Notes: a model not told the origin generated them from the letters alone. DNA of 64,000 nucleotides from Chelativorans sp. Marseille-P2723 (GCF_902809845.1 NZ_CADDWI010000013.1:620001-684000); one strand, 5' to 3'. Numbered from the stretch's first letter, positions 21,310-30,844 are shown. Translations and numbers: made by a program.

Positions 21310-22122
21310 TTATTGGGCCGGCGGTATTGCCTCCTCGGCCTCCTCCGTGTCGGTCGCCGCATCGCCTGCGTCGGCGTCATCAGCAGCGCCTGTATCAGCC
21401 GGCGCGGCGTCTTCCGCAGGAGCGGCATTCCCGTCAGGAGCGACACCTTGTGCAGGCGCCGTCTCTTCGGCAGGCGCCGTTTCCGTTGCATCCCCGGCAG
21501 GCGCGGCTTCGCCCGCGTCCTCAGCCCCGGGTGCTTCGCTTTCGGCAGGCTGCTCCCCCTCGTCGGCGGGCGCGGCCTCGGGCAGCGGAGCCGGATCGTT
21601 GGAAAGCGTGCGCAAATAAGCGATCACATCGGCCCGGTCCTCGACATTTCTCAAGCCGGCGAAAGCCATCGCCGTTCCCGGAATGAAACCGCGCGGATTG
21701 AGCAGGAAATGATCGAGATTCTCGTAGGTCCAGGTCTCCTGCCCCCCTTGCGAGAATTCTTCCAGCGCAGCCGAGTAGCTGAACCCTTCATGCGCGGCGA
21801 CGGCATTGTTGACGACGCCCCAAAGATTGGGGCCAACCCTGTTGGCGCCACCCTCATCGACGGTGTGGCAAGCCTGGCAGCGGCGGAACACCGACTCGCC
21901 GGCCGAAGGATCGGCGGAAGCCAGCAGCGGCAGAACCGACTCGGCGGCAGGCTCGGCAGCGCCCCCTCCGCCCTCATCGCCTTCCGGCACGGCAATCGCG
22001 TAGCCTGGTGTTTCCGGAGCAGGCGAATGGAAGATCGAGCCGCTCAGCAGGCTGACGGAAAATATGATGAAGATGGTGCCAAGAACTGCACCGATGATCT
22101 TGTTCAGTTCGAAAGAATCCAT
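21310..22122 (-). CDS. Membrane-anchored c-type cytochrome with acidic Ala/Pro tail
   Basis: A 270-residue protein: N-terminal uncleaved membrane anchor (about residues 8-31), short linker, then a class I cytochrome c domain with CQACH haem attachment and a Met ligand in PGTAMAFAG. This is the CycM-like layout used for electron transfer to terminal oxidases in rhizobia. After the haem domain comes an unusual tail of roughly 95 residues made almost only of Ala, Pro, Glu, Asp and Gly, without clear structure. The ATG at 22122 precedes the anchor; an earlier in-frame ATG at 22191 is less likely. Divergent from kdsB. Confidence 0.88.
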   Translation of the reverse strand: MDSFELNKIIGAVLGTIFIIFSVSLLSGSIFHSPAPETPGYAIAVPEGDEGGGGAAEPAAESVLPLLASADPSAGESVFRRCQACHTVDEGGANRVGPNLWGVVNNAVAAHEGFSYSAALEEFSQGGQETWTYENLDHFLLNPRGFIPGTAMAFAGLRNVEDRADVIAYLRTLSNDPAPLPEAAPADEGEQPAESEAPGAEDAGEAAPAGDATETAPAEETAPAQGVAPDGNAAPAEDAAPADTGAADDADAGDAATDTEEAEEAIPPAQ

Positions 22123-22312
22123 GCGCCCTGAGGCTCCCTTCTTCACACGCCCCGACAGTTTTACTGCCTCGGTGACGCTTAAGGCTCCCATTCGGCCATC
22201 GCCGTCAAAATCGCGCGGAAACTAGGGCTTTTGCTCCGGCAAAGCAACACATATAAGGCTTCTAACGAGTGAGACCTTTTGCCACTTTTCGAAATTCGTC
22301 GAGCCAGTCCGC

Positions 22313-23050
22313 ATGTCAACCATCGTTCTCATCCCAGCCCGCATGGCCTCCACCCGCCTTCCGGGAAAGCCTCTTGCAGACATCGGGGGAAAGCCGATGA
22401 TCGCCCAGGTTGCCGCGCGGGCACTTGAAAGCGGTATCGGCCGCGTCGTGGTGGCGACAGATGCAGCTGAGGTTGCGCAGGCGGCGCGCGATGCGGGTGT
22501 GGAGGCGGTGATGACCAGTGCAGATCACCAGTCTGGTTCGGACCGCATTTTCGAAGCGCTGGAGATTCTTGAATCGGCGGGCGAGGCGGAGGTGGTTGTC
22601 AACCTGCAAGGGGATCTTCCCACTATCCCCCCGGAAGACATACGCGCCGCCATGGCGCCGCTCCAGAATGCAGCAACTGACATCGCCACCCTTGGCGTGG
22701 AGATCACGCAGGAGGAGGAAAAGACTAACCCCAATGTGGTGAAGATCGTCGGCGCACCCATCCCATCGGCGGCGGGGCGCCTACGCGCGCTCTATTTCAC
22801 GAGGGCAACGGCCCCGTGGGGCGAGGGCCCGCTTTTCCACCATGTTGGCATCTACGCCTATCGGCGCAAGGCGCTGGAGCGTTTTGTCTCGCTGCCGCCT
22901 GGTGCGCTCGAACTGCGGGAACGCCTGGAGCAGCTCAGGGCGCTGGAAGCGGGGATGCGCATCGACGTGGAGATCGTCCGCTCGGTGCCGTTAGGTGTCG
23001 ATACCGCGGCCGATCTGGAGCGGGCCCGGCAGATTTTGTCTCAACAGTAG
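22313..23050 (+). CDS. kdsB: 3-deoxy-manno-octulosonate cytidylyltransferase
   Basis: Activates KDO with CTP for lipopolysaccharide inner-core synthesis. The 245-residue protein begins [18 protein letters not shown], the nucleotide-binding signature, and has [12 protein letters not shown] for the metal site. Length and motifs are standard. pheA begins 8 bases after its stop, a common pairing in Rhizobiales. Confidence 0.96.
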   Translation: MSTIVLIPARMASTRLPGKPLADIGGKPMIAQVAARALESGIGRVVVATDAAEVAQAARDAGVEAVMTSADHQSGSDRIFEALEILESAGEAEVVVNLQGDLPTIPPEDIRAAMAPLQNAATDIATLGVEITQEEEKTNPNVVKIVGAPIPSAAGRLRALYFTRATAPWGEGPLFHHVGIYAYRRKALERFVSLPPGALELRERLEQLRALEAGMRIDVEIVRSVPLGVDTAADLERARQILSQQ

Positions 23051-23058
23051 GATTGTTC

Positions 23059-23931
23059 ATGGTACCGCGCGTAACCAACAAGATCGCCTTTCAGGGCGAG
23101 CCAGGAGCCAATTCGGACACGGCGTGCCGCAACATGTTTTCCGATATGGAGCCGCTGCCCTGCGCCACTTTCGAGGATGCCTTCAACGCCGTCGAAACCG
23201 GCAAGGCGGATCTCGCCATGATCCCGATCGAGAACACCATCGCCGGGCGCGTCGCCGACATCCATTATCTCCTGCCCCAGTCACGCCTCCACATTGTCGG
23301 TGAATATTTCCTGCCCATCCATTTCCAGCTTATGGCGCTTCCGGGGGTGGAACTGCCGGAGGTGAAAGCTGTCTACAGCCACATCCACGCCCTCGGCCAA
23401 TGCCGGAAAATCATCCGGAGACACCGGTGGAAACCGGTGGTGGCAGGCGATACGGCTGGCGCAGCGCGCAAGGTTGCCGAGGAGAACGTGCGCAGCAACG
23501 CTGCGCTCGCCCCGCGGTTGGCGGCGGAGCTGTATGGCCTGGACATCATAGCGGAGAATGTGGAGGACGCGGAGAACAACGTCACGCGCTTCGTCGTCCT
23601 GTCCAAATCGAAGCGCTGGGCAACGCGACGTGCGCCGGACCAGACCATGATCACGAGCTTCGTCTTCCACGTCCGCAACGTGCCGGCAGCTCTTTACAAG
23701 GCTATGGGCGGGTTCGCCACGAACGGCGTTAACATGACAAAGCTGGAAAGCTATCAGATCGGCGGCAAATTCTACTCCACGCAGTTCTACGTCGATGTCG
23801 AAGGTCATCCGGACGACCGCGGTCTGTCGCTTGCACTGGAAGAATTGCGCTTCTTCTCGCGCGAGGTTCGTATCCTGGGTGTCTATGAGGGACATCCCTT
23901 CCGCGACACGCAATGCAATGATGACGACTGA
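23059..23931 (+). CDS. pheA: Prephenate dehydratase
   Basis: Converts prephenate to phenylpyruvate in phenylalanine synthesis. The 290-residue monofunctional protein has the PDT domain (IAFQGEPGANSDTACRN, then MIPIENTIAGRV and NNVTRFVVL) and a C-terminal ACT domain (GVNMTKLESYQIGG) that senses phenylalanine. No chorismate mutase domain is attached. The ATG at 23059 is placed before the PDT domain; the open frame upstream overlaps kdsB and is not used. Confidence 0.95.
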   Translation: MVPRVTNKIAFQGEPGANSDTACRNMFSDMEPLPCATFEDAFNAVETGKADLAMIPIENTIAGRVADIHYLLPQSRLHIVGEYFLPIHFQLMALPGVELPEVKAVYSHIHALGQCRKIIRRHRWKPVVAGDTAGAARKVAEENVRSNAALAPRLAAELYGLDIIAENVEDAENNVTRFVVLSKSKRWATRRAPDQTMITSFVFHVRNVPAALYKAMGGFATNGVNMTKLESYQIGGKFYSTQFYVDVEGHPDDRGLSLALEELRFFSREVRILGVYEGHPFRDTQCNDDD

Positions 23932-24099
23932 TTAGGGCCTTCTTCTTGCGCGAGAGGTACCGGCATCTGCCAGTTGCACAAATGTTGGAACAATTTTCTC
24001 AAAACAACTTTTTGGCGCCTGTAGCAATTCTCACTAATTCCGCTGAGAGTACCTATGTTAGAATAAATCGTAATCAGAGCGTTACTGGGGAGAGACGTC

Positions 24100-24759
24100 A
24101 TGGCCCTACGCATCAACGACACTGCACCTGACTTCACCGCCGAGACCACACACGGCACCATCCATTTCCATGAATGGATCGGCGACGGCTGGGCAGTCCT
24201 GTTCAGCCATCCGAAGAACTTCACACCAGTCTGCACCACCGAACTCGGTACGATGGCGGGTCTGGAGGACGAGTTCAGGAAACGCAATGCCAAGATCATC
24301 GGCATCTCCGTCGATCCTGTCGAAGACCACGACCGCTGGAAAGACGACATCCTGAAGGCGACCGGCTTCAGTGTGGAGTATCCGCTGATCGGCGACAGGG
24401 ATCTAAAAGTCGCAAAACTGTACGACATGCTTCCGGCGGATTCGGGTGATTCGGCTCAAGGCCGTACTCCGGCCGACAATGCGACGGTGCGATCCGTCTA
24501 TGTCATCGGGCCCGATAAGAAGATCAAGCTGATCCTCACCTACCCGATGACGACCGGCCGTAATTTCGATGAGATTCTGCGCGCGATCGATTCGATCCAG
24601 CTCACCGCCAAGCACCAGGTGGCAACTCCCGCCAACTGGAAGCAGGGCGAGGACGTGATCATCACGGCTGCCGTATCGAACGAAGACGCGATCCAGCGGT
24701 TCGGCGCATTTGAGACCATCCTTCCTTATTTGCGGACGACAAAACAGCCCTCGGCCTGA
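24100..24759 (+). CDS. 1-Cys peroxiredoxin (Prx6 family)
   Basis: A 219-residue thiol peroxidase reducing hydrogen peroxide and organic hydroperoxides. The peroxidatic Cys45 is in NFTPVCTTE, and the long C-terminal arm with PANWKQGEDVII is typical of the Prx6 group. No resolving cysteine is seen. It appears monocistronic, with 168 bases upstream containing no gene and a terminator downstream. Confidence 0.94.
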   Translation: MALRINDTAPDFTAETTHGTIHFHEWIGDGWAVLFSHPKNFTPVCTTELGTMAGLEDEFRKRNAKIIGISVDPVEDHDRWKDDILKATGFSVEYPLIGDRDLKVAKLYDMLPADSGDSAQGRTPADNATVRSVYVIGPDKKIKLILTYPMTTGRNFDEILRAIDSIQLTAKHQVATPANWKQGEDVIITAAVSNEDAIQRFGAFETILPYLRTTKQPSA

Positions 24760-24780
24760 CGGCGGCAGGGCCCTTTTGCG

Positions 24781-24812
24781 AAGGCGAGGCGTTGAGCCTC
24801 GCCTTTTCTTTT
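24781..24812 (+). terminator. Rho-independent terminator after the peroxiredoxin gene
   Basis: A perfect 10-bp stem AAGGCGAGGC / GCCTCGCCTT with a 5-base loop is followed by TTCTTTT, 21 bases after the stop codon. Confidence 0.88.
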
Positions 24813-24894
24813 CGCGGCACAAGGCCGCTTCATTCAGAATGGCGCGCCGGCAGTTGATCAGGTATGGTCGCGCCGTTTTTGAATCGGGCGAGCA

Positions 24895-25671
24895 ATGTCG
24901 AAACAGCGTACCACCCCGGCTGGTGGAATGGAAACGGCCTTCGGTTTCAGGAAAGTCGAGGCTGGCGAGAAGCAAGGATTGGTCAACGACGTATTTCATC
25001 GCGTCGCCCGCCGCTACGACCTGATGAACGATCTGATGTCCGGCGGCTTGCACCGGCTGTGGAAGAACGGCATGGTCGCGTGGCTTTCGCCCTCTAAACG
25101 CCCGGGCTACAACGTTCTGGACGTTGCAGGCGGCACGGGTGACATTGCCTTTCGCATCGTCGAAGCCTCCGGCGGCAATGCGGACGTGACGGTCCTCGAC
25201 ATTAACGGCTCGATGCTCTCGGTCGGACGCGAAAGGGCAGAGAAGGGCGGGCTTCTTGGCAACCTCACTTTTGTCGAGGCGAATGCTGAGGAATTGCCGT
25301 TTGGCGCCTGCTCCTTTGACGCCTATACGATTGCCTTCGGCATCCGCAACGTGCCCAGGATCGAAAAGGCCCTTAAGGAGGCCAACCGTGTTCTCCGTCC
25401 CGGAGGCCGATTCTTGTGTCTTGAATTTTCCGACCTGGACATGCCCTTCCTCGATCGCGCCTATGAGGCCTGGTCCTTCCACATGATTCCCCGCATCGGG
25501 GAAGTGGTAACGGGCGATGGTGAACCCTATCGCTATCTGGTCGAGTCGATCCGCAGGTTCCCGAATCAGGAGAATTTCGCGACCATGATCCGGCAAGCCG
25601 GGTTTTCCAGAGTGACCTGGCGCGATTATTCAGGCGGAATTGCCGCGCTGCATTCAGGCTGGAAGATCTGA
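24895..25671 (+). CDS. ubiE: Ubiquinone/menaquinone biosynthesis C-methyltransferase
   Basis: SAM-dependent C-methyltransferase of ubiquinone synthesis. The 258-residue protein has the [20 protein letters not shown]-terminal block, the SAM-binding [13 protein letters not shown] and the family motif [13 protein letters not shown]. ubiB follows after 4 bases, so the two are cotranscribed. Confidence 0.96.
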   Translation: MSKQRTTPAGGMETAFGFRKVEAGEKQGLVNDVFHRVARRYDLMNDLMSGGLHRLWKNGMVAWLSPSKRPGYNVLDVAGGTGDIAFRIVEASGGNADVTVLDINGSMLSVGRERAEKGGLLGNLTFVEANAEELPFGACSFDAYTIAFGIRNVPRIEKALKEANRVLRPGGRFLCLEFSDLDMPFLDRAYEAWSFHMIPRIGEVVTGDGEPYRYLVESIRRFPNQENFATMIRQAGFSRVTWRDYSGGIAALHSGWKI

Positions 25672-25675
25672 GCGG

Positions 25676-27247
25676 ATGGGCACGGTTGGCGCATATCTAC
25701 GCCTTCTTCGCGCGGGCTGGATTCTCGTGCGCGAGGGCGTGGTGGCGGCTCTGCCGGGAGAGCATCTGACCGGAATGCCGGAATTCGGCTGGCGCCTTGC
25801 CAAGCTTCTGTCCCGGCGACGGGCCGGCGGGCGTGACAGGCCAGAGCGGCTTTCGATCGCTGTTGAGCGGCTTGGGCCATCCTATGTGAAACTTGGGCAG
25901 TTCCTGGCCACGCGACCCGATGTTGTCGGCCAGACGATGGCGCGCGATCTCGCCCTGCTCCAGGACAGGATGGAAACCTTCCCGGAGGCACAGGCGCGGG
26001 CAGCGATCACCGAGTCGCTTGGAGCGCCGGTCCAGTCGCTCTATCTGGAGTTCAGTGAGCCGGTCGCCGCCGCTTCCATCGCTCAGGTACATCGCGCCCA
26101 AATTGTGCGTGACGGAAAGGCAGAGACGGTGGCGGTCAAGGTCATCCGGCCGGGGGTGCGCCGCCGCTTCTATAATGATCTGGAAAGCTTTTTTCTGGCG
26201 GCCCGTCTCCAAGAGCGTTTCATCGCCTCAAGTCGGCGCCTGAGGCCGGTTCAGGTTGCGCAGACACTTGCCCAAACCACCAGGATCGAGATGGATTTAC
26301 GGCTGGAGGCCGCTGCCATCTCGGAGATGAACGAGAACACCAAGAACGATCCCGGCTTCCGGGTACCGTGGGTGGACTGGCAGCGGACCGGGCGCGATGT
26401 GATCACCCTGCAATGGGTGGACGGCATCAAAATGTCGGACGTCGAAGGTCTTCGCGCTGCCGGCCATGACCTCAAAAGCCTTGCCGTCACGCTCATCCAA
26501 TCCTTTCTGCGCCACACGCTGCGCGATGGCTTCTTCCACGCCGACATGCATCCCGGCAACCTCTTCGTCGAGGAGGATGGTACCATCGTCGCGGTTGATT
26601 TCGGCATTATGGGCCGGATTGGCAAGAAGGAGCGCCGTTTCCTGGCTGAGATCCTCTACGGCTTCATCACGCGAGATTTCCGTCGGGTTGCGGAGGTGCA
26701 TTTCGAGGCAGGTTACGTGCCGGCGCATCACGACGTTGCTGCGTTCGCACAGGCGCTTCGAGCCATCGGCGAACCGATCCATGGCCAGCCGGCCGAGACC
26801 ATTTCCATGGCAAAGCTCTTAACACTTCTTTTCGAGGTCACGGAGCTGTTCGACATGCAGACACGGCCGGAACTCCTGCTTCTACAAAAGACGATGGTGG
26901 TGGTGGAGGGGGTGTCGCGGACGCTCGATCCGAATTTCAACATGTGGCGAGCGGCAGAGCCCGTGGTTTCCCAATATCTCCGCGACAGCTTGGGCCCGCG
27001 TGGCCTCATCACCGACGCGCGCGACGGTCTGAACGCATTGGTGGTGCTGGCCCGCCAGATGCCGGAGCTTGCGTCCCGCACCGAACGCTTGTCCCGGGAG
27101 ATGGGCGTCATGGCCGAGCGCGGGCTGCGTTTCGATCCCGAAACCGCGGAAGCCATCGGTTGTGCCGAAGCGCGGTACACGCGCCTTGGGCGGCTGGCGC
27201 TCTGGTTTATTGCACTCGCCCTCCTGCTCATTGCCTGGCAGCTCTGA
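25676..27247 (+). CDS. ubiB: UbiB atypical kinase/ATPase of ubiquinone biosynthesis
   Basis: A 523-residue ADCK/UbiB protein required for ubiquinone synthesis, attached to the inner membrane. It has the KxGQ motif (KLGQFLATRPD), the nucleotide-binding Lys in VAVKVIRPGVRR, the catalytic DGFFHADMHPGNLF block and VDFGIMG, plus a C-terminal membrane helix (LWFIALALLLIAWQL). The ATG at 25676 lies just after the ubiE stop. Confidence 0.95.
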   Translation: MGTVGAYLRLLRAGWILVREGVVAALPGEHLTGMPEFGWRLAKLLSRRRAGGRDRPERLSIAVERLGPSYVKLGQFLATRPDVVGQTMARDLALLQDRMETFPEAQARAAITESLGAPVQSLYLEFSEPVAAASIAQVHRAQIVRDGKAETVAVKVIRPGVRRRFYNDLESFFLAARLQERFIASSRRLRPVQVAQTLAQTTRIEMDLRLEAAAISEMNENTKNDPGFRVPWVDWQRTGRDVITLQWVDGIKMSDVEGLRAAGHDLKSLAVTLIQSFLRHTLRDGFFHADMHPGNLFVEEDGTIVAVDFGIMGRIGKKERRFLAEILYGFITRDFRRVAEVHFEAGYVPAHHDVAAFAQALRAIGEPIHGQPAETISMAKLLTLLFEVTELFDMQTRPELLLLQKTMVVVEGVSRTLDPNFNMWRAAEPVVSQYLRDSLGPRGLITDARDGLNALVVLARQMPELASRTERLSREMGVMAERGLRFDPETAEAIGCAEARYTRLGRLALWFIALALLLIAWQL

Positions 27248-27363
27248 AAACCGCCATTCAGGACCGCTTGGCCCATAGCGGCCATGCAAAAGACGCGCGC
27301 ACTTCTTTTCAAGAGCAGCGATTTCGTCCATATCGGTGCCATGAACAGCTGTGGGAGCGTCCG

Positions 27364-28587
27364 GTGAGGCTTTCGGGAAAGCAGGTCCTTCTTGTCATCG
27401 GTGGTGGCATTGCGGCCTATAAGAGCCTCGATCTCATCCGCCGGCTGCGCGAGCGCGGCGCAACTGTGCGCTGCGTGCTGACGGAAGCAGCGCAGCAGTT
27501 CATCACGCCGCTTTCGGTCGGCGCGCTCTCGGCGACCCACGTCTTTACTGATCTCTTCGACAGGCAGGACGAGCACGATGTCGGCCATATCCGGCTTGCG
27601 CGTGAAGCAGACGTAATCGTCGTGGCGCCGGCAACGGCGGACCTCATGGCAAAACTTGCCTCCGGTCTTGCCAATGACCTTGCCTCGGCCGTGCTTCTGG
27701 CCACGGTCAGTCCCGTCCTGATGGCACCGGCAATGAACCCGAAGATGTGGGAGCATCCGGCAACGAAGCGCAATGTCGAGCGGCTGAAGGGCGATGGCGT
27801 CGGCTTTGTAGGGCCGAATGCCGGAGAGATGGCCGAAAGCGGAGAAGCTGGCACAGGACGCATGGCCGAGCCGCTGGAAATCACCGACGCCGTGGAAAAA
27901 CTATTGAATAAGCCGGATCGCCTGCTTGAGGGAAAGAAGATTATCGTCACATCCGGTCCGACGCACGAGCCGATTGACCCGGTGCGTTACATCGCCAATC
28001 GCTCGTCCGGCCGGCAGGGGCATGCCATAGCAGCAGCGCTCGCAAATCTTGGCGCGGAAGTGCACCTGGTCTCCGGACCAGTGACGATCGCCGATCCGCA
28101 AGGCACTAAAACGATCCATGTGGAGAGCGCGCGCCAGATGCGCGATGCGGTGGAAGCACTCCTTCCCGCCGATGCCGGCATCTTCGTTGCCGCGGTGGCT
28201 GACTGGCGGCCGCAATCCGCAAATGGACAGAAGATCAAGAAGGACAGGCATGCCGCCGCGCCCGCCATCGAACTGGTGGAGAACCCAGATATCCTCGCCG
28301 CTGTCGGCCATCACGACAAACGGCCTCACCTCGTCATCGGCTTTGCCGCGGAGACGGAGGATGTCGTGAAGAATGCGCGCGCCAAGCTGGCAAAGAAGGC
28401 CGCCGACATCATCGTCGCCAACGATGTATCGCTTGACAGCGGTATCGGCTCAACGGGCGTTATGGGCGGTGAACGCAATCGCGTGCACATTGTCTCTGCT
28501 GAAGTTGTTGAGGAATGGCCGGAGATGACGAAGGAAGAAGTCGCTGCCCGCCTTGCCGCTCTTATCGCCGAGCGCCTGCCGCGCTGA
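27364..28587 (+). CDS. coaBC: Bifunctional phosphopantothenoylcysteine decarboxylase / phosphopantothenate--cysteine ligase
   Basis: Makes 4'-phosphopantetheine for coenzyme A. The flavin decarboxylase half has GGGIAAYKSLDLIRRL, the catalytic His in HIRLAREADVIVVAPA and PAMNPKMWEHPA; the ligase half has VTSGPTHEPIDPVRYIANRS and the dimer-contact Lys-rich KIKKDR. The GTG at 27364 with GGGAG upstream gives 407 residues; the long upstream frame runs into ubiB and is not used. The substrate clamp that reads ACGD in E. coli Dfp reads ESGE here, as I recall for alphaproteobacterial homologs. Confidence 0.94.
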   Translation: MRLSGKQVLLVIGGGIAAYKSLDLIRRLRERGATVRCVLTEAAQQFITPLSVGALSATHVFTDLFDRQDEHDVGHIRLAREADVIVVAPATADLMAKLASGLANDLASAVLLATVSPVLMAPAMNPKMWEHPATKRNVERLKGDGVGFVGPNAGEMAESGEAGTGRMAEPLEITDAVEKLLNKPDRLLEGKKIIVTSGPTHEPIDPVRYIANRSSGRQGHAIAAALANLGAEVHLVSGPVTIADPQGTKTIHVESARQMRDAVEALLPADAGIFVAAVADWRPQSANGQKIKKDRHAAAPAIELVENPDILAAVGHHDKRPHLVIGFAAETEDVVKNARAKLAKKAADIIVANDVSLDSGIGSTGVMGGERNRVHIVSAEVVEEWPEMTKEEVAARLAALIAERLPR

Positions 28588-28650
28588 AGGCGCCCTCGGC
28601 ATTACTAAAGCGTTTCAGGTTTCAAGCGTATCCGGCGTTTTCGAGGTATT

Positions 28651-29351
28651 TAGAGCATCTTCGATGAACGCAGGGTCGGGGTTTGGGAAGGTTTTGTCTG
28701 ATTCATTCTCCTGTTGATCTGCGCGGGGAAGTGATGATGACGAGGAGTTTGAATGCCGACCTTCGCGCCATGCCTCAGCAGCAGCGTGCCGATGTCCTGC
28801 GCCGCCGCATAGCTTGGTTCGACGGCCCATGCGACCTCGATCCCGATAGACTGATCTTCATCGATGAGACTGCGGCATCCACGAAGATGGCGCGATTGCG
28901 CCGGCGCTGCCTGCCTGGCGAGCGGTGCCCGGCGGCCGTTGCTCATGGCCACAGGAAAACCACGACCTTCACCGCCGGCTTGCGGTTGAACGGCATGGCC
29001 GCGCCGATGCTGCTCGACGGCTCGATGAGCGGACCAGCCTTCCTCGCCTATGCCGAGCAGGTTCTCGCACCCGAGCTTTGCCCCGGCGACGTCGTGGATA
29101 GCCTGCCAGCCCGCAAATCAGCGGTGTGCGCGAGGCGATCGAGAAGGTTGGTGCGCGGCTCCTGTTGCCGCGCTCTTCGCCCGACTTCAAATCCGATCGA
29201 GATGGCATTCTCAAAGCTCAAGACGCTCCTGAGGAGGGCCGCCGCAGAACTATCGACGAACTCTGGTCAGTACTGGCCGACTTCACGCCAAAGCACAGGT
29301 ACTATTTCGAGGCAGAAGGCTATGACTCCGGAATAAGTTGAATCTGCTCTA
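28651..29351 (+). mobile_element. Truncated IS630-family element with broken transposase
   Basis: From about 28738 the translation matches an IS630 transposase from its middle onward: DVLRRRIAWFDG, DPDRLIFIDETAASTKMARL (first catalytic Asp-Glu region), FTAGLRLNGMAAPM, LAYAEQVLAPELCPGDVV. The frame then shifts; later parts (RPTSNPIEMAFSKLKTLLRR and TIDELWSVLADF) lie in different frames. The N-terminal helix-turn-helix half is missing. TAGAGCA at 28651 and TGCTCTA at 29345-29351 form inverted ends, with similarity continuing inward. About 700 bases remain of an expected 1.0-1.1 kb, so it is inactive by itself. Confidence 0.75.
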
Positions 29352-29369
29352 GACATCTTGAACGCCGCT

Positions 29370-30026
29370 TCAGTCCTGAGACTCCAGCCGGAATAGGCCG
29401 ACGAAATCCTGTGCCGCTACGATGTCGCCTTCCGCCCCGATAAAGCCCTTGGCGATCAGAGACGAAAGCGGCACGGCACCATAGATCGCGGCCGCCATCG
29501 CGTTGCCGGTTCCTGCCAGCACGAACCCCGTATTTGGCCGTGCAACCGATGTGGTCGTCAGCCGGCCATCGCAAAGGCGCATCTCAAAAGCTTCCTCGCC
29601 GAAATCAAACCCTGCCAGCGCCTCCTTCCCCCTGGCGTCTTCGCGCATGAGGTTCACGCCCATGGAGATCATCAGCGCCGACGGGCTGATGAAGCGCGAA
29701 GGATCGTGCCCGGGCATGGTGAGCGCCCACCGGCAAAGCGCTTCCAAGACGGGTAACAGGCCGCGCCCCGCATCCGTCAGTGAATAGAGGCCAAGACGTT
29801 CATCATGCGTGACGACGCCGGCCTCTTGCAACTGGGCCAATCGCCCTGTCAGCACACTGGCGGTGATGCCGGGCAGACCTCTGCGGATCATCTGGAACCG
29901 TTTCGGCGCAAACATCAGCTCACGCACGACCAGCAGGGCCCATCGGTCACCTATGAGATTGAGCGCGTGAGCGGCCAGACATCCTTCGTCATAGCGGACC
30001 CGGGGTGCTTCTATATCATTAGTCAT
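29370..30026 (-). CDS. HxlR-family transcriptional regulator with SCP2-like C-terminal domain
   Basis: The first 105 residues are a winged helix-turn-helix of the HxlR family, including Cys16 in DEGCLAAHALNLIGDRW and LPGITASVLTGRL. Residues about 115-215 resemble the sterol-carrier-protein-2-like domain seen at the end of some HxlR proteins (VARPNTGFVLAGTGNAMAAA). HxlR proteins typically respond to electrophiles, aldehydes or oxidants. It is divergent from the DUF1428/VOC pair, which it probably controls. No ribosome site is evident before the ATG. Confidence 0.85.
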   Translation of the reverse strand: MTNDIEAPRVRYDEGCLAAHALNLIGDRWALLVVRELMFAPKRFQMIRRGLPGITASVLTGRLAQLQEAGVVTHDERLGLYSLTDAGRGLLPVLEALCRWALTMPGHDPSRFISPSALMISMGVNLMREDARGKEALAGFDFGEEAFEMRLCDGRLTTTSVARPNTGFVLAGTGNAMAAAIYGAVPLSSLIAKGFIGAEGDIVAAQDFVGLFRLESQD

Positions 30027-30034
30027 TTTTTGAT

Positions 30035-30043
30035 ACTACTAGT
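30035..30043. promoter_or_regulatory. Candidate operator for the HxlR regulator
   Basis: ACTA-C-TAGT lies 9 bases before the HxlR start, in the 92-base region between divergent genes. ACT/AGT inverted repeats are common in HxlR-type operators. The repeat is short and could occur by chance. Confidence 0.35.
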
Positions 30044-30118
30044 TGCATTTTCATTCTTCAAGAGTCATGCTCGCAAGCAATGAGGGGCGGCGGGAACAGA
30101 AGACGAGCGGAGAGACAG

Positions 30119-30844
30119 ATGGCTTATTACACCGGTTCCCTTGCAGCCGTCCCGGCTGCGAACAAGCAGAAATATATCGAACATGTGCGCGGTGCCTGGC
30201 CGTTGCTCCAGAAATACGGCGCCGTCCGCATGGTCGAAAACTGGGGCGTGGACATTCTGAAAGGCAAGCTTAACGACCTTTACGGTGCGGTAGACGCCAA
30301 GGAGGGCGAAACCGTAGTCTATTCATGGATCGAGTGGCCCGACAAAGCTGTTGCAGATGCTGCCTGGCGAAAGATGCAGGACGATCCTGCAATGAGCGAG
30401 ATACCGCCAATGCCCTTCGATGGCGGCCGCATGATCTACGGTGGTTTCGAGCCCTTGATAGAGGAGGGAACCGACCGGGGCGCACGCTATTTTCAGGGTT
30501 TTGCACTGGCCGTACCCGAAAAGAATAAGGAGGCCTACAGGAGCATGGCCGCCGATGCCTGGAAGGGCGCGTTCAAGCCACGGGGCTGCCTGGGCATCGT
30601 CGAGGCTTGGGGTGTCGATGTTCCGCGCGGCAAACAGACGGACTTCTACCGTGCTACCCTGGCCGAGGATGGCGAGGCGGCGGTGTTCAGTTGGACATCA
30701 TGGCCCGACAAGGCCACCTGCGAAGCGGCAGCCAGAGCTATGGAGGTGGAAATGGAGGGGCAGGAACTTCCGGAAATGCCCTTCGACGGCAAGCGCATGA
30801 TGTGGGGCGGATTTGAGAACATCTTTGATTCCGACGAAAAATGA
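30119..30844 (+). CDS. Tandem-duplicated DUF1428 protein
   Basis: A 241-residue protein made of two DUF1428 (E. coli YbaA-like) units. Repeat 1 (about 1-115) has AVPAANKQKYIEHVRGA, ENWGVD, VYSWIEWPDKA and MPFDGGRMIYGGFEPL; repeat 2 (about 121-241) has AVPEKNKEAYRSMAADA, EAWGVD, VFSWTSWPDKA and MPFDGKRMMWGGFENI. Single-domain versions are about 117 residues, so this is an internal duplication. Function is unknown; the fold is ferredoxin-like. The ATG at 30119 follows GGAGAG. Neighbour of a two-domain VOC protein 17 bases downstream. Confidence 0.85.
   Translation: MAYYTGSLAAVPAANKQKYIEHVRGAWPLLQKYGAVRMVENWGVDILKGKLNDLYGAVDAKEGETVVYSWIEWPDKAVADAAWRKMQDDPAMSEIPPMPFDGGRMIYGGFEPLIEEGTDRGARYFQGFALAVPEKNKEAYRSMAADAWKGAFKPRGCLGIVEAWGVDVPRGKQTDFYRATLAEDGEAAVFSWTSWPDKATCEAAARAMEVEMEGQELPEMPFDGKRMMWGGFENIFDSDEK

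Noticed and set aside
24403-25596. 397-residue minus-strand open frame
   Set aside because: Antisense to the peroxiredoxin and ubiE genes and reads through a strong plus-strand terminator.
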